A stretch of 38,369 nt of DNA from Bacillus coahuilensis m4-4 (lineage in GTDB: Bacteria > Bacillota > Bacilli > Bacillales > Bacillaceae_K): the NCBI RefSeq assembly GCF_000171615.1, contig NZ_ABFU01000050.3:1-38369 (forward strand), read 5' to 3'. Both the position numbers and the translations under genes were made by a program. Below the pieces are notes generated by a model. It did not search any database. It worked only from the letters and a program-made list of their open reading frames with translations, and was not told where the DNA came from. Each line of letters begins with the position of its first letter. The first letter of the stretch is position 1. Of this stretch, positions 8,414-18,073 are shown one piece after another.

Positions 8414-9198
8414 ATGAATTTTATTGAATCTCCCAAAAACCCACGAGTCAAACAGTGGAAGAAGTTATTAACAAAAAAGAGCGAATAAAAACCAATACTT
8501 TTATGATTGAGGGATTTCATTTAATAGAAGAAGCGCTAAAGGTAGATGGTGTAGTGGAAGAGCTTCTTGTGGTAGAGGACATCACACTTCCAAAGAGTTG
8601 GGATGTAAACGTACCAATGACCTTGTTAAAGAGGGGAATTGAAAAAGAATTAACAGACACAGAGCAACCACAAGGTGTGTTTGCAATCTGTCGTCAGTTA
8701 AATCAAAACGTCGAGTTAGAGGGAACCGCCTATTTATTGTTAGATGGCGTTCAAGATCCTGGGAATATTGGCACGATGATTCGAACAGCCGATGCCGCGG
8801 GGTTTGATGGAGTGATTATGGGAGAAGGGACCGTTGATCCATACAATCCGAAGGTTCTCCGTTCGGCACAAGGTAGTCATTTTCACCTTCCCATTGTGAA
8901 TAAGAATTTAGTGGAAGTGGTACAAGAACTACACGATAATGGATTTGACGTTTTCGGAACAAGTCTACAAAATGGTGAAGATTACAGAGAAGTACTATTT
9001 CCAGCAAAATTTGCTTTAATCATGGGGAATGAAGGAAATGGCATGCAAGAAACGCTTTTACATGCGACAACAAAGAATTTGTACATCCCGATCTTTGGTA
9101 AAAGCGAATCGCTAAATGTTGCGGTTGCTGCTGGGGTTTTGATGTATTGGGGACAGCAACAGAAAAAAATACTAAAAAAATTTGTCTTTTACTTGTGA
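8414..9198 (+). CDS. ysgA: TrmH/SpoU-family RNA 2'-O-methyltransferase, one frameshift
   Basis: This SPOUT methyltransferase is expected to use S-adenosylmethionine to methylate a ribose in rRNA or tRNA. The start ATG 8414 (RBS AGGAGAGAGG) gives MNFIESPKNPRVKQWKKLLT, the typical substrate-binding N-terminus. The frame then breaks in the A run 8473-8478, and restoring one A joins it to KKERIKTNTFMIEG. The three SPOUT knot motifs are intact: DGVQDPGNIGTMIRTADAAG, FALIMGNEGNGM and IPIFGKSESLNVAVAAGVL. The corrected length is about 261 residues. It sits between sspI and pheS as in B. subtilis. The short basic C-terminal tail after MYWGQQQ could be affected by a further indel in nearby A runs. Confidence 0.85.
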
Positions 9199-9211
9199 AC
9201 TATACTATAAT
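9182..9211 (+). promoter_or_regulatory. Sigma-A promoter of the pheST T-box leader
   Basis: TTGTCT (9182-9187) and a perfect TATAAT (9206-9211) are separated by 18 bases, just upstream of the leader RNA. The -35 lies within the last codons of ysgA. Confidence 0.6.
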
Positions 9212-9239
9212 TACCTCATACATTACTCTACATACTAAA

Positions 9240-9492
9240 AAGCGTCGACAGAGAAAAGTAGCCCTTCAGAATCTATTCATTAGGAAGAAATGCCCGTGAC
9301 TGAAAGCATTTCGTATAGATGTAGTGGTGAAGTTCACCTCTCGAGCTGCCATCGGGACCGTCTTCTAGACGTAAAGATGCGCCGGATGAACTCCGTTATG
9401 TGAATGAAGATGATAAGAGCCTGTTCTTATCAAATTTAGGGTGGTACCGCGAAATAACAAACCTCGTCCCTTTTTGGGAGGAGGTTTTTTTT
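9240..9492 (+). ncRNA. T-box riboswitch (tRNA-Phe), leader of pheST
   Basis: The leader holds the invariant T-box AGGGTGGTACCGCG at 9438-9451, whose bulge pairs with the CCA end of uncharged tRNA. An AGTA-containing stem I start is at 9251-9260. The likely specifier codon is TTC (Phe) at 9333-9335, in the context GAAG-TTC-ACC before GAGCTGC, as in other Bacillus T-boxes. A terminator follows at 9461-9492 (ACCTCGTCCC arm, GGGAGGAGG arm, then eight T). Uncharged tRNA-Phe should stabilise the antiterminator and allow pheS-pheT transcription. The T-box and terminator are certain. The specifier assignment is by pattern. Confidence 0.93.
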
Positions 9493-9518
9493 GTTTGTAT
9501 AAAAAAGGAGGTCTGAAC

Positions 9519-10556
9519 ATGGAAGAGCAATTATTACAGCTAAAACAAGATGCCCTTGTGAAAGTGAAGGAAGCATGTGATTTAAAAGAATTGAACGACA
9601 TACGAGTAGCGTACTTAGGTAAAAAAGGTCCAATTACAGAAGCGTTAAAGGGAATGGGAAAGCTTTCAGCAGAAGAACGACCAAAAATGGGAGCCCTAGC
9701 AAATGAAGTACGTGGGGCAGTGGCATCTGCTATTGAAGAAAAGCAAGCCGTCTTAGAAAAAGAAGCGGTAGCTAAAAAGTTAGCAGCAGAAACCCTTGAT
9801 GTCACACTACCTGGAAGACCAGTGAACATTGGGAATCATCATCCGTTAACGCGTGTGGTGGAAGAAGTAGAAGATTTGTTCATTGGGATGGGCTACACAG
9901 TAGCAGAAGGTCCTGAAGTAGAGAAGGATTATTACAACTTTGAAGCGTTAAACTTACCAAAAGGACATCCGGCACGTGATATGCAGGACAGCTTTTATAT
10001 TACGGAAGATATTTTATTACGTACTCACACTTCACCAGTTCAGGCACGGACGATGGAGAAGCATGAAGGAAAAGGACCTGTGAAAATTATTTGTCCAGGT
10101 AAAGTGTACCGCCGTGATAGTGATGATGCGACTCATTCACACCAGTTCATGCAAATTGAAGGGTTAGTGATTGATGAACATATTCGTATGAGTGATTTGA
10201 AAGGTACTCTGAATGCTTTTGCGAAGAAATTATTTGGAGAAGATCGTGAAATCAGACTTCGTCCAAGCTTCTTCCCGTTCACAGAGCCATCTGTTGAAAT
10301 GGATATTTCTTGTATGATTTGTAAAGGTGAAGGATGTTCGGTATGTAAGCGTACAGGTTGGATTGAAATTTTAGGTGCAGGTATGGTTCACCCGAACGTA
10401 CTCGAGATGGCTGGATTTGATTCTAAGAAGTACTCAGGTTTTGCCTTTGGAATGGGTGCTGAACGTATTGCGATGCTTAAAAATGGAGTCGATGATATTC
10501 GTCACTTCTACACGAACGATACAAGATTCTTACATCAATTTCATGAGCATGAATAA
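9519..10556 (+). CDS. pheS: Phenylalanyl-tRNA synthetase alpha subunit
   Basis: The 345-residue protein is the catalytic alpha subunit of the (alpha-beta)2 PheRS, which activates phenylalanine and charges tRNA-Phe. It has an N-terminal coiled coil (residues about 1-90), then class II motifs: motif 1 around [19 protein letters not shown], motif 2 [22 protein letters not shown], and motif 3 [14 protein letters not shown] near the end. PSVEMDISC and [14 protein letters not shown] are typical of the bacterial alpha subunit. ATG 9519 follows AAAAAAGGAGG. It is controlled by the upstream T-box and runs 14 bases ahead of pheT. Intact and of standard length. Confidence 0.97.
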   Translation: MEEQLLQLKQDALVKVKEACDLKELNDIRVAYLGKKGPITEALKGMGKLSAEERPKMGALANEVRGAVASAIEEKQAVLEKEAVAKKLAAETLDVTLPGRPVNIGNHHPLTRVVEEVEDLFIGMGYTVAEGPEVEKDYYNFEALNLPKGHPARDMQDSFYITEDILLRTHTSPVQARTMEKHEGKGPVKIICPGKVYRRDSDDATHSHQFMQIEGLVIDEHIRMSDLKGTLNAFAKKLFGEDREIRLRPSFFPFTEPSVEMDISCMICKGEGCSVCKRTGWIEILGAGMVHPNVLEMAGFDSKKYSGFAFGMGAERIAMLKNGVDDIRHFYTNDTRFLHQFHEHE

Positions 10557-10570
10557 AGGAGGGAATACAC

Positions 10571-12983
10571 ATGTTTGTTTCTTATAAATGGTTACAGGAT
10601 TATGTTGATTTAGAGGGCATTACACCTTCAGAGCTAGGCGAGAAAATTACACGAAGTGGTATTGAAGTAGAAGGCATCGAAGTAAAAAGCGATGCTATCA
10701 AAAATGTTGTCATTGGTCATGTGGTAGAGCGTGAGCAACATCAGGATGCCGATAAATTAAACAAATGCCAAGTTGATGTTGGCGAAGAAGAGCTTGTACA
10801 AATTATTTGCGGTGCCCCTAATGTTGAAAAAGGACAAAAGGTGGCGGTTGCAAAAGTTGGAGCGGTTTTACCTGGTGGCTTTAAAATTAAAAAGGCAAAG
10901 CTACGCGGGGAAGCATCTCACGGTATGATTTGTTCCTTGCAGGAGCTAGGTGTTGAAGGCAAAATGGTGCCCAAGGAATTTGCTGAAGGGATTTATGTGT
11001 TTCCAAATGATGCAGTAGTCGGAACAGATGCACTTGAAGCACTAAGCCTGGATGATGCGGTATTAGAATTAGGCTTAACACCTAATCGTTCGGATGCATT
11101 AAGTATGTTAGGTGTTGCATATGAAGTGGCTGCTATTTTAGGTCGTGAAGTGAAGGTTCCTGAAACTTCTTATAATACATCTTCTGAAAAAGCGTCTGAT
11201 TACATCTCAGTCAAAATTGAAGCAGAACAAGAAAATCCTTTATACCTAGCGAAAGTGATTAAAAATGTTCAAATTGGTCCGTCGCCACTTTGGATGCAAA
11301 ATCGATTAATGGCAGCGGGGATTCGACCTCACAATAATGTAGTAGATATTACCAACTATGTTTTATTGGAATATGGTCAACCGCTGCATGCGTTTGATTA
11401 TGACCGGTTAAACAGTAAAGAAATTGTGGTTCGTTTAGCTAACGATGGAGAAGTGATGACGACTCTAGATGATGCAGAGCGTAAGCTTTTACCATCCAAC
11501 TTGGTCATCACAAATGGCAAAGAACCTATTGCGCTTGCGGGGGTAATGGGAGGAGCTAACTCTGAAGTGTATGAAGCAACCTCTACTGTATTACTAGAAT
11601 CAGCTTATTTTGCAGGAGGTTCGGTTCGCGCTACGTCAAAGGATCATGGGCTTCGTAGTGAGGCTAGTGCGCGTTTTGAAAAGGGGTTGACCCTAACCGT
11701 GTCGCTCTAGCAGCCGAAAGAGCCGCTCAATTACTAGCATTATACGCTGGTGGCGATGTTTTAGAAGGAACGGTAGAAGCTAGTACGCTACAGGTTGAAC
11801 CCGCTGTTGTATCCATAACGTTAGACGAAGTAAATCGTCGCTTAGGTACGAGTATTAGTGAAGGAGAAGTTAAAGGAATCTTTGACCGTCTAGGATTTGG
11901 TGTTTCTCTACAAAATTCAGAGTTCACTGTGACCGTACCAACTCGCCGAGGGGACATCACGATTCCTGAAGATTTATTAGAAGAAGTAGCCCGTCTATAC
12001 GGATATGATCACATTCCGATGACCTTACCAATGGGCGAGGCAACCCTGGTACTTTAACAAAGTATCAAGAGAAACGTCGAATTGTGAGACGTACGTTAGA
12101 AGGTGCTGGTCTTTACCAAGCAGTGACGTATTCTTTGACAAATGAAACGAAAGCAACTCAGTATGCTTTAGTGAAATCAGAACCAGTGAAGCTTCTTATG
12201 CCTATGAGTGAAGAGCGTAGCAATCTTCGTTTAAGCATTGTACCTCAACTATTAGAAGCTGCTTCTTACAATGTCGCGCGTAAAAATGATAGCGTTGCGT
12301 TATATGAAGTTGGCTCCGTCTTTATTAAAGATGAAACCGAAGAACTTCCATTTGAAGTCGAGCACATTGCGGGTGTCTTAACGGGCTTATGGACGAATCA
12401 TCCTTGGCAAGGTGAGAAAAAAGAAGTTGATTTCTTTGTGGCAAAAGGAATTCTAGAAGCCTTATTTACAAAGTTAGGTGTAGCGCCCTATATTGATTAT
12501 CAAAAGGCAAATATTGAAGGTATGCATCCTGGACGTACTGCGGAGATCCTTCTAAACGAAGAAATCATTGGATTTGTAGGTCAAATTCATCCTGACGTTC
12601 AAAAGAATTTAGATTTAAAAGACACGTATGTATTTGAATTAAATGCAGGCACACTATTCGGTGAAGACAAAGAACCTGTAAAATACACAACCATCCCTCG
12701 TTACCCAAGCATCACGCGTGATATTGCATTGGTTGTTTCGAATGAAGTGTCAGCCGGAGAAATAAAATCAGTGATTAACGCGGCAGGTGGTAAGCTTCTA
12801 AAAGAAGTGAACGTTTTTGATCTGTATGAAGGAGAGCATATGGAGGAAGGAAAGAAATCCGTCGCCTTCTCCTTAACCTATGTGGATCCAGAAAGAACTC
12901 TTACAGATGAAGAGGTAGTCAAGGCACATACCAAAGTTTTAGATGCAGTAAAAGATAAAGTTGGTGCAGAGCTTAGAGGGTAA
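10571..12983 (+). CDS. pheT: Phenylalanyl-tRNA synthetase beta subunit, two frameshifts
   Basis: This subunit binds and edits tRNA-Phe together with PheS. ATG 10571 follows AAAGGAGGG. Domains in order are an EMAP/tRNA-binding domain (residues about 40-155, VVIGHV...[13 protein letters not shown]), B3/B4 editing domain (about 200-400), B5 domain, a pseudo-catalytic class II core and a C-terminal FDX-ACB domain ([12 protein letters not shown] to the end). The reading frame is broken in the G run 11683-11686 (EKG to [15 protein letters not shown]) and in the C run 12044-12046 (GEAT to [12 protein letters not shown]). Adding one base at each gives 804 residues, the usual length. Because PheRS is essential, these are almost certainly sequence errors. 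Confidence 0.93.
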
Positions 12984-13003
12984 GGCCGAGCATAATATGT
13001 TGA

Positions 13004-13037
13004 ACACAAGAATCCTATTTGGATTCTTGTGTTTTTT
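13004..13037 (+). terminator. Terminator of the pheST operon
   Basis: A 12-bp perfect stem (ACACAAGAATCC, 13004-13015, with 13021-13032) and loop TATTT are followed by a T run. It lies 20 bases after the pheT stop. Confidence 0.9.
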
Positions 13038-13202
13038 TGTTGAATCCATAGGTAAAAGGTTGTTAATCTTGATCAAAAAAGTTCACAAAATATTCATACT
13101 TTCACCCTATTCCTAAGATTTCGTCTTTTCGTTACACTCGAATAGGATTGCGTCACGGTTCTCTTCAGCTAGAAATCTTAGAAATGAAAGGGAGAGAAGA
13201 AG

Positions 13203-14730
13203 ATGAAAAAAAATTGGATAGCACTTTTATTTATCATCATGTTAGCGTTTCCAACGGTGACAGAAGCAGGCTCATTTGGTAAAGGAGACGACCCTTCTGG
13301 AAACCCAGGTGAATGGTATGTAGGTACCACTCCAAATGTCGTTGCAGAAGAGAAATACCCTATTCTATTTGTACATGGACTAAATAGCTCCTCGAGAACG
13401 TGGTGGGACGGAAACAACATGTATAATACCGCCACAAACAATGGGTATGAAACAGCATTTATCGATTTATTTCCAACCAAAAACATGTGGGATAACGGCC
13501 AGCTATTAGCGGGGAAAATCCAAGATATGTATCGTACGTTTGGAGAAAAAATCGTTGTTGTCGCCCATAGTAAAGGTGGAATTGATACGCAATCTGCCCT
13601 TGTTCATTACGGTGCTAGCCCCTACGTGGAGAGAGTCATCACTCTATCCACACCTCACTATGGTTCTCAGTTAGCTGACTTAGCCTACAGTAACTGGGCT
13701 GGATGGCTAGTGGGCATCCTTGGTGGAAAAAATGATGCGACATACAGCTTGCAAACAGGATATATGAATTACTTCAGGTCCCAAACAGACCAGCATCCAA
13801 ATGTTAACAAAGTGCCAATCTATACATTTGGAGGCACATCTTGGGGAAGTTTTGGTGGATCTCTCTACTGGGGAGGACTTTACTTAAGAAGTTACGGTGC
13901 CAATGACGGCGCAGTAACAGTGAACAGCTCAAGACTACCTTATGCAACAGAATTAAAAGTAAGTGCATGGGACCACTCTTCTATAAAGGAAGGAAGCTCA
14001 ACATTTAATCATTTTCACCATACCTTAAAGAAAGCATTGCATCTTTTGCAGGCGCAAAGTCAACCAACACTTCAGCTAGCATACTACCTCAAGCCACTTT
14101 GACAGCAACCTTACCTAAGCTAGAAGATGAGCAGATCGGTTCAATCGTACGTGGTGGCGAAAATAAAGGGATTAAGACCGAAAGTTTCTTTGTAGAAGAA
14201 GGAGTTAAAGAGATAACGATTGATTGGATGAGTGATTCTGAATTCACAGAAGTTACCGTAAAAGATCCAAACGGGAAGGAATATACCTACGCTAAGGATG
14301 AGAAGGAGGAAACAGGCGTATTTGAAGGTTCTTATCATCATACCATTACTGTCTCAGCTCCAGAAGCAGGAAAATGGAGGGTAACGGGTAAAGGAAACAA
14401 AAAGGAAAGCTACTTATTAAACATTTCATTAAATAGCCCATTAAACGAGGAATTTTCTCTAGAATTAGCCAATGGTGATGTGAAAGTAAAACAAGAAGAT
14501 GTGAATATTAGCTATAAAACAACCGTTTCGCTTAATTTTTATAAAATGGTAAAGAAAGAAGTAAAAAGTTAAAACCAAGTAAGAAAAATGAAGGAACCTA
14601 CAAGTTACCAAATGTAGGGGAAGGTGTATACAGTATGACAATAGAAATGGACGGGATAGTAGACGGAACTCCATTCCAGCGGACCATCGTAAAGTCAGTG
14701 TATATCGATGATAAGGGGGAAATGTATTAA
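13203..14730 (+). CDS. Secreted lipase/esterase with C-terminal beta domains, two frameshifts
   Basis: An exported alpha/beta hydrolase. The signal peptide is MKKNWIALLFIIMLAFPTVT with probable cleavage after EA. The oxyanion motif is FVHGLNSSS. The nucleophile elbow is AHSKGG with Ser123 (Ala and Lys in place of the commoner G-H-S-x-G). The likely acid is D235 (ANDGAVTV) and the His is H258 (WDHSS). The frame breaks in the T run 14044-14047 and the A run 14543-14546. One added base at each gives about 509 residues, with a post-catalytic region rich in beta strands (KEITIDWMSDSEFTEVTV, APEAGKWRVTGKG, a final VYSMTIEMDG segment) like surface or pre-peptidase accessory domains. ATG 13203 follows GGGAGAGAAG. 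The gene is absent from this position in B. subtilis. Confidence 0.8.
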
Positions 14731-14736
14731 AAATGA

Positions 14737-14766
14737 GGAATGCTCTGTATTAGAGCATTCCTTTTT
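14737..14766 (+). terminator. Terminator of the lipase gene
   Basis: Perfect 10-bp stem GGAATGCTCT (14737-14746) and AGAGCATTCC (14752-14761), five-base loop, then five T. The convergent antiporter gene ends at 14773. Confidence 0.88.
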
Positions 14767-14772
14767 CGACAA

Positions 14773-15726
14773 CTAATTTCTTATAATGATATACACCAAA
14801 TAAACCAAATAAGAAACCCCCAATACCAAGCCTTCAACACGCCCTATTTTATAATTCGTACGAGAAAAAATGAGCAGTAAGGCGGTAAAAATGATCATAA
14901 TGATACCGTCATAAATCATTCGAGTATCTACAAGGAGTGGTGAAACAACGGCGGTAGTTCCTAATACAAATAAAATATTAAAAATATTGCTTCCTACAAC
15001 ATTACCAATTGCAATTTCACTTTCCTTCTTTACAGCAGCCGTAATACTCGTAATTAATTCGGGAAGAGATGTTCCAATTGCAATAATGGTAAGGCCGACT
15101 AATGTTTCACTCATACCAAATGAGTAAGCTATGGTTGTAGCATTGTTGACGACAAGCTCACCACCAAGAATAATGGCACCGAGTCCACCAAAAGTATAGA
15201 GTGCGTTTTTTGTCCAAGAGCTTGGCTCAGTCAAGGTTAGTTCCGCTTGAGGTTCTTTTGAGTTTCGAGCCACTTCAATTATGTAGTAGATAAAAATACT
15301 CAAGAATAGTAACAGGATAAATCCTTCGCTTCTAGAAACGACAGCAGGGCTAATACCTTGAAGAAATGAGTCATTCATCGCTATAAGTAATACTGTGCTT
15401 GCTAATAGCATAAAAGGAATTTCTTTTCGAAAGGTCACATTCTGAACAGTTAACGGAGAAATAATCGCCGTGATTCCCATGACAAGAGTAATATTTAATA
15501 TGTTACTCCCAATAACGTTTCCAAGCGCAATCCCAGCATTACCTTCTAAGGCTGCAACAATACTGACCGTAGCTTCAGGGGAGCTTGTTCCAAATGACAC
15601 AATGGTTAGCCCAATTAATAAAGGGGATATTTGTAAAGCCTTAGCAATTCGAGAAGCTCCATCAACAAAATAATCAGCACCTTTAATGAGCAGAACAAAT
15701 CCTACAAGTAATAAAATATATGACAA
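14773..15726 (-). CDS. Calcium/sodium antiporter, YrbG family (CaCA superfamily)
   Basis: A 317-residue membrane protein with about ten helices in two inverted halves. Each half carries the ion-binding alpha repeat: GTSSPEATVS with GNVIGSNILNI in the first, GTSLPELITS with GNVVGSNIFNI in the second. The acidic residues in SPE and PEL are the established cation ligands of the Na/Ca exchanger fold. The protein should exchange Na+ (or K+) for Ca2+ across the cytoplasmic membrane. The start is TTG 15726 behind AAAGGAG. An ATG slightly upstream is out of frame. Transcribed separately from the neighbours as far as can be seen. Confidence 0.9.
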   Translation of the reverse strand: MSYILLLVGFVLLIKGADYFVDGASRIAKALQISPLLIGLTIVSFGTSSPEATVSIVAALEGNAGIALGNVIGSNILNITLVMGITAIISPLTVQNVTFRKEIPFMLLASTVLLIAMNDSFLQGISPAVVSRSEGFILLLFLSIFIYYIIEVARNSKEPQAELTLTEPSSWTKNALYTFGGLGAIILGGELVVNNATTIAYSFGMSETLVGLTIIAIGTSLPELITSITAAVKKESEIAIGNVVGSNIFNILFVLGTTAVVSPLLVDTRMIYDGIIMIIFTALLLIFSRTNYKIGRVEGLVLGVSYLVYLVYIIIRN

Positions 15727-15770
15727 GGTCCATTCTCCTTTAACACATCGTAATACTATTTATCCTACCA

Positions 15771-16211
15771 TTAGACATGTATTCTAGGAAGAGTTAAGCC
15801 CGTTTCGATATAACTCTTTAGATTACTTAGGATAGCTGGCCAGCCATTATTCACCCCGATAAAATGATTTTCATCAGGGTAAAAATCACTTTCAGCAAGA
15901 CCATCATGGATGAGCGTTAATTTCACAGTGTCTTGTTCCTCATCTACTATAAATGTCACACTAGTTGGTTGATCCCGTTGATCAGACACATGTCTCCATA
16001 TAAAAGTTACGGACTGATAAGGAGTTATTTCAACCACTTCTCCTAAAACATCCAATTCACCGTGCCGTTTGTATGTCACTAAACTACCCACATCCCATTT
16101 AGAATCTACAGTTGAAGAAAAAAAGTACTTTTCAGTATGAGATCCCTTGGTGAGGACATCCCAAACGCTTTCTTTTGATGCAAGAATATATATGGTATAG
16201 GTAAATTTCAT
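15771..16211 (-). CDS. SRPBCC / AHSA1-like domain protein
   Basis: A 146-residue single-domain protein. The N-terminal strand MKFTYTIYILASKESVWDVL, the segment EKYFFSSTVDSKWDVGSLV and later EVVEITPYQSVTFIW and VKLTLIHDGL follow the START-like (Bet v1/AHSA1) pattern, ending in GWPAILSNLKSYIETG on the long C-terminal helix. The family forms a hydrophobic ligand cavity, and substrates vary. An open frame extends to 16247, but ATG 16211 has GAGGAGG at the right distance. It lies 44 bases upstream of the antiporter on the same strand and could share its transcript. Confidence 0.85.
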   Translation of the reverse strand: MKFTYTIYILASKESVWDVLTKGSHTEKYFFSSTVDSKWDVGSLVTYKRHGELDVLGEVVEITPYQSVTFIWRHVSDQRDQPTSVTFIVDEEQDTVKLTLIHDGLAESDFYPDENHFIGVNNGWPAILSNLKSYIETGLTLPRIHV

Positions 16212-16372
16212 ACAGCATTCCTCCTCTTCTTTAACTAGTAGCGACACTTGTTATTATTTCAAATTTGAGTTGGTTGTTCAACTTATTGCTTGAAGTGTTG
16301 ATAAACAACAGCAGGGTTTATCCTTATCTATACAGAATATAGAAACAAACCATAGAAGGAAGGAAAACAAAT

Positions 16373-16924
16373 ATGAAAGCACATTCTATAATTGAGTTGG
16401 AATCCTATCGGCTATCTCCTCTTGAACAATCTCACCATGAGCAGCTATACCCAATATTAAGGGATAGAAGCACAATGAAATATATCACTCCCCATCCTGT
16501 ACAAACAATTGAAGAATGTTACATTAAAATAAGACAATATATCGAAAATAATAACAAAGAAAAAGAAGTGTCTTGGGTAATCATGAAGAGGGATTCTTCT
16601 ACGATTATTGGGTTATTCCGTCTGCATTCCTTAAATTTATGGCATCAAAAAGCAAAGTTAGGAGTAATTATTCATCCACAATATCAACAGAAAGGTGTCA
16701 TGAATGAAATCTTTCCTGCTATTCTTGACTATGTGTTTCATGAGCTAAGGTTGAACCGATTAGTAGGAGATATTTTTTGTAACAATGAAGGATCAAAGCG
16801 AATTTTAGAAAAACATGGCTTTAAGCTTGAAGGTACCTTAAGAGAAACCGATTTTGATGGAGAGGTATATTATGATACAGCGGTCTATTCCTTGCTGCGT
16901 AAAGAATATGTACCAATAAATTAA
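16373..16924 (+). CDS. GNAT acetyltransferase, RimJ/RimL-like
   Basis: A 183-residue cytosolic acetyl-CoA dependent acetyltransferase. It shows the RimJ/RimL layout: an N-terminal strand ELESYRLSPLEQSHHEQLYP, motif A KLGVIIHPQYQQKGVMNEIF (with Q-x-x-G-V-M in place of R-G-x-G-x-G/A), and motif B LNRLVGDIFCNNEGSKRILE followed by KHGFKLEGTLRE. Members acetylate protein N-termini or small amines, and the substrate cannot be told here. ATG 16373 follows GAAGGAAGG. Divergent from the SRPBCC gene across a 161-base interval. Confidence 0.87.
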   Translation: MKAHSIIELESYRLSPLEQSHHEQLYPILRDRSTMKYITPHPVQTIEECYIKIRQYIENNNKEKEVSWVIMKRDSSTIIGLFRLHSLNLWHQKAKLGVIIHPQYQQKGVMNEIFPAILDYVFHELRLNRLVGDIFCNNEGSKRILEKHGFKLEGTLRETDFDGEVYYDTAVYSLLRKEYVPIN

Positions 16925-16949
16925 AAAATCCGGCTTTACTATAGCCGGA
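16923..16949 (-). terminator. Terminator of the 50-residue coiled-coil gene
   Basis: On the minus strand TCCGGCT-ATAGTAA-AGCCGGA is followed by six T (16928-16923). The hairpin also lies just after the plus-strand GNAT stop, but the clean T run is on the minus-strand side. Confidence 0.75.
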
Positions 16950-16965
16950 CTAGTTTATTCTATAG

Positions 16966-17118
16966 TTACATCTTAGAGGATTTTAAACATTTCATTGCTT
17001 CTTGATGTTCTAGTAATGTCTTTCTGCACTCTTCCTTTAATTCACGAGTCTTTGATCGGAGCTGCTCTAGTCTTTCGTAAAAGTCTACTTGCAAGGTGGT
17101 ACCTTTTTGATTTGTCAT
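16966..17118 (-). CDS. Small 50-residue predicted coiled-coil protein
   Basis: A complete short gene: GGAGGGG RBS, seven-base spacer, ATG 17118, 50 codons, TAA at 16966-16968, then a terminator. The peptide begins MTNQKGTTLQVDFYERLEQL and continues as one charged helix (RSKTRELKEEC...LLEHQEAMKCL) with leucines spaced as in a coiled coil. It has no membrane segment or signal. I do not recognise the family. The combination of RBS, single-gene length and terminator argues that it is real. Confidence 0.7.
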   Translation of the reverse strand: MTNQKGTTLQVDFYERLEQLRSKTRELKEECRKTLLEHQEAMKCLKSSKM

Positions 17119-17235
17119 ATGACACCCCTCCAACTACTGTTAATTTACAAAAACTTAACATTTTCTTAAATATACTGAAAATTTAGAGATTAGTCAAGTG
17201 TAAGATAGGTCAATAGTCATATGGAGGTTACTTCA

Positions 17236-17595
17236 ATGAAAGAATAGTGTGATTTAGTCGCTATATGTGTAAATCAAGGACACGCACGAATGCTAGAGAC
17301 TGTTAATACAAATAAGTGATCTGTTCCTTCTAGTGAACGTGAAGAAGAGAGATAATAGAAGCTTGCTGTTTAAGAGAGTTAAGGAAAGAACGGGTATTCC
17401 CGGTGGTGAAATGGTATAAATGGTCTTTATGAAAAGTTATATAAGAAGAATTTAAAGTTCATACTACTTTTTTTCTTAATTGAAGCATTAGAAGGGGACA
17501 TTTCTGTTGAAGATCCTGATGATTTAATTGCTGAAGCGAGATGGATCAGTCGAAGGGAATTTGAAGAAATCGTTCATCACCATCAAAGGATCTAG
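17236..17595 (+). pseudogene. Degenerate Nudix hydrolase gene
   Basis: Behind GGAGG (17223-17227), ATG 17236 opens a frame that hits TAG at codon 4, then reads CDLVAICVNQGHARML, the first strand of a Nudix protein. A TGA stands where a Trp would be expected (NK-stop-SVPS, compare KWSLPSG). A damaged Nudix box follows (EACCLREL, then ERTGI in another frame). The C-terminal part FFLIEALEGDISVEDPDDLI then AEARWISRREFEEIVHH is intact up to TAG 17593-17595. Stops and frame changes are spread over the length, so this is genuine decay and not one homopolymer slip. The original protein would have had about 120-130 residues. Confidence 0.75.
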
Positions 17596-17662
17596 ATTTG
17601 TGAGGGAATTTTTGGGGTTCAGCTAATTTAGTATGGACAGATCCAGTGCAAACTAAATAGAA

Positions 17663-17692
17663 AAAAACTCTCTTCTTAAGAAGAGAGTTTTT
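17663..17692 (-). terminator. Terminator of cspD
   Basis: Perfect palindrome AAAAACTCTCTTCTT with its complement (17663-17692), with A and T tracts at both ends, 12 bases beyond the cspD stop. It can act on both strands. Confidence 0.85.
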
Positions 17693-17704
17693 CACTAAGC
17701 ATTA

Positions 17705-17905
17705 TTATGCTTTGTTAACGTTTGTAGCTTGAGGTCCACGGTTACCTTCTTCGATGTCGAAAGTTACAGATTGACCTTCTTCAAGAGTTTTGAAACCTTC
17801 ACCTTGGATAGCTGAGAAGTGTACGAATACGTCGTCTCCACCTTCAACTTCGATGAAACCGAAACCTTTTTCTGCGTTAAACCATTTTACTTTACCTGTG
17901 TTCAT
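17705..17905 (-). CDS. cspD: Cold-shock protein, CspD-like
   Basis: A 66-residue OB-fold RNA chaperone. The nucleic-acid binding motifs are present: [17 protein letters not shown] (RNP1) and [10 protein letters not shown] (RNP2), ending [13 protein letters not shown]. Length and sequence are closest to what I know of B. subtilis CspD. The frame extends to 17932, but ATG 17905 follows AGGAGG and gives the standard [10 protein letters not shown] start. About 170 bases separate it from rnhC on the same strand, leaving room for the long 5' leader usual for cold-shock genes. It binds single-stranded RNA or DNA and prevents secondary structure. Confidence 0.93.
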   Translation of the reverse strand: MNTGKVKWFNAEKGFGFIEVEGGDDVFVHFSAIQGEGFKTLEEGQSVTFDIEEGNRGPQATNVNKA

Positions 17906-18073
17906 TGTGTTTCCTCCTAGTGCTTGTTGCACGATATTACTATTCTTGTCCTCATATTCCTGGCAAAATTACTCGAAAAGTATTTTAGCTATCATTCATC
18001 ATATTCCGAACAACAATAATTAATAAAAATCATAACACATATATTTTCAAAAAGATAGTCATTCAACACTTTT

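Noticed and set aside
9365..9829. 154-codon frame antisense to the T-box and pheS
   Set aside because: It runs opposite a clear riboswitch and pheS, has no RBS, and its sequence is low-complexity antisense translation.
10571..12983. pheT as a genuine pseudogene
   Set aside because: PheRS beta is essential, both breaks are in short homopolymers, and one base at each restores a full-length 804-residue protein.
16995..17186. 62-codon plus-strand frame
   Set aside because: Antisense to the 50-residue coiled-coil gene, which has an RBS and terminator. This frame has neither.
13000..18060. Prophage or transposon origin of the accessory block
   Set aside because: No integrase, transposase, terminal repeats or tRNA attachment site could be found.
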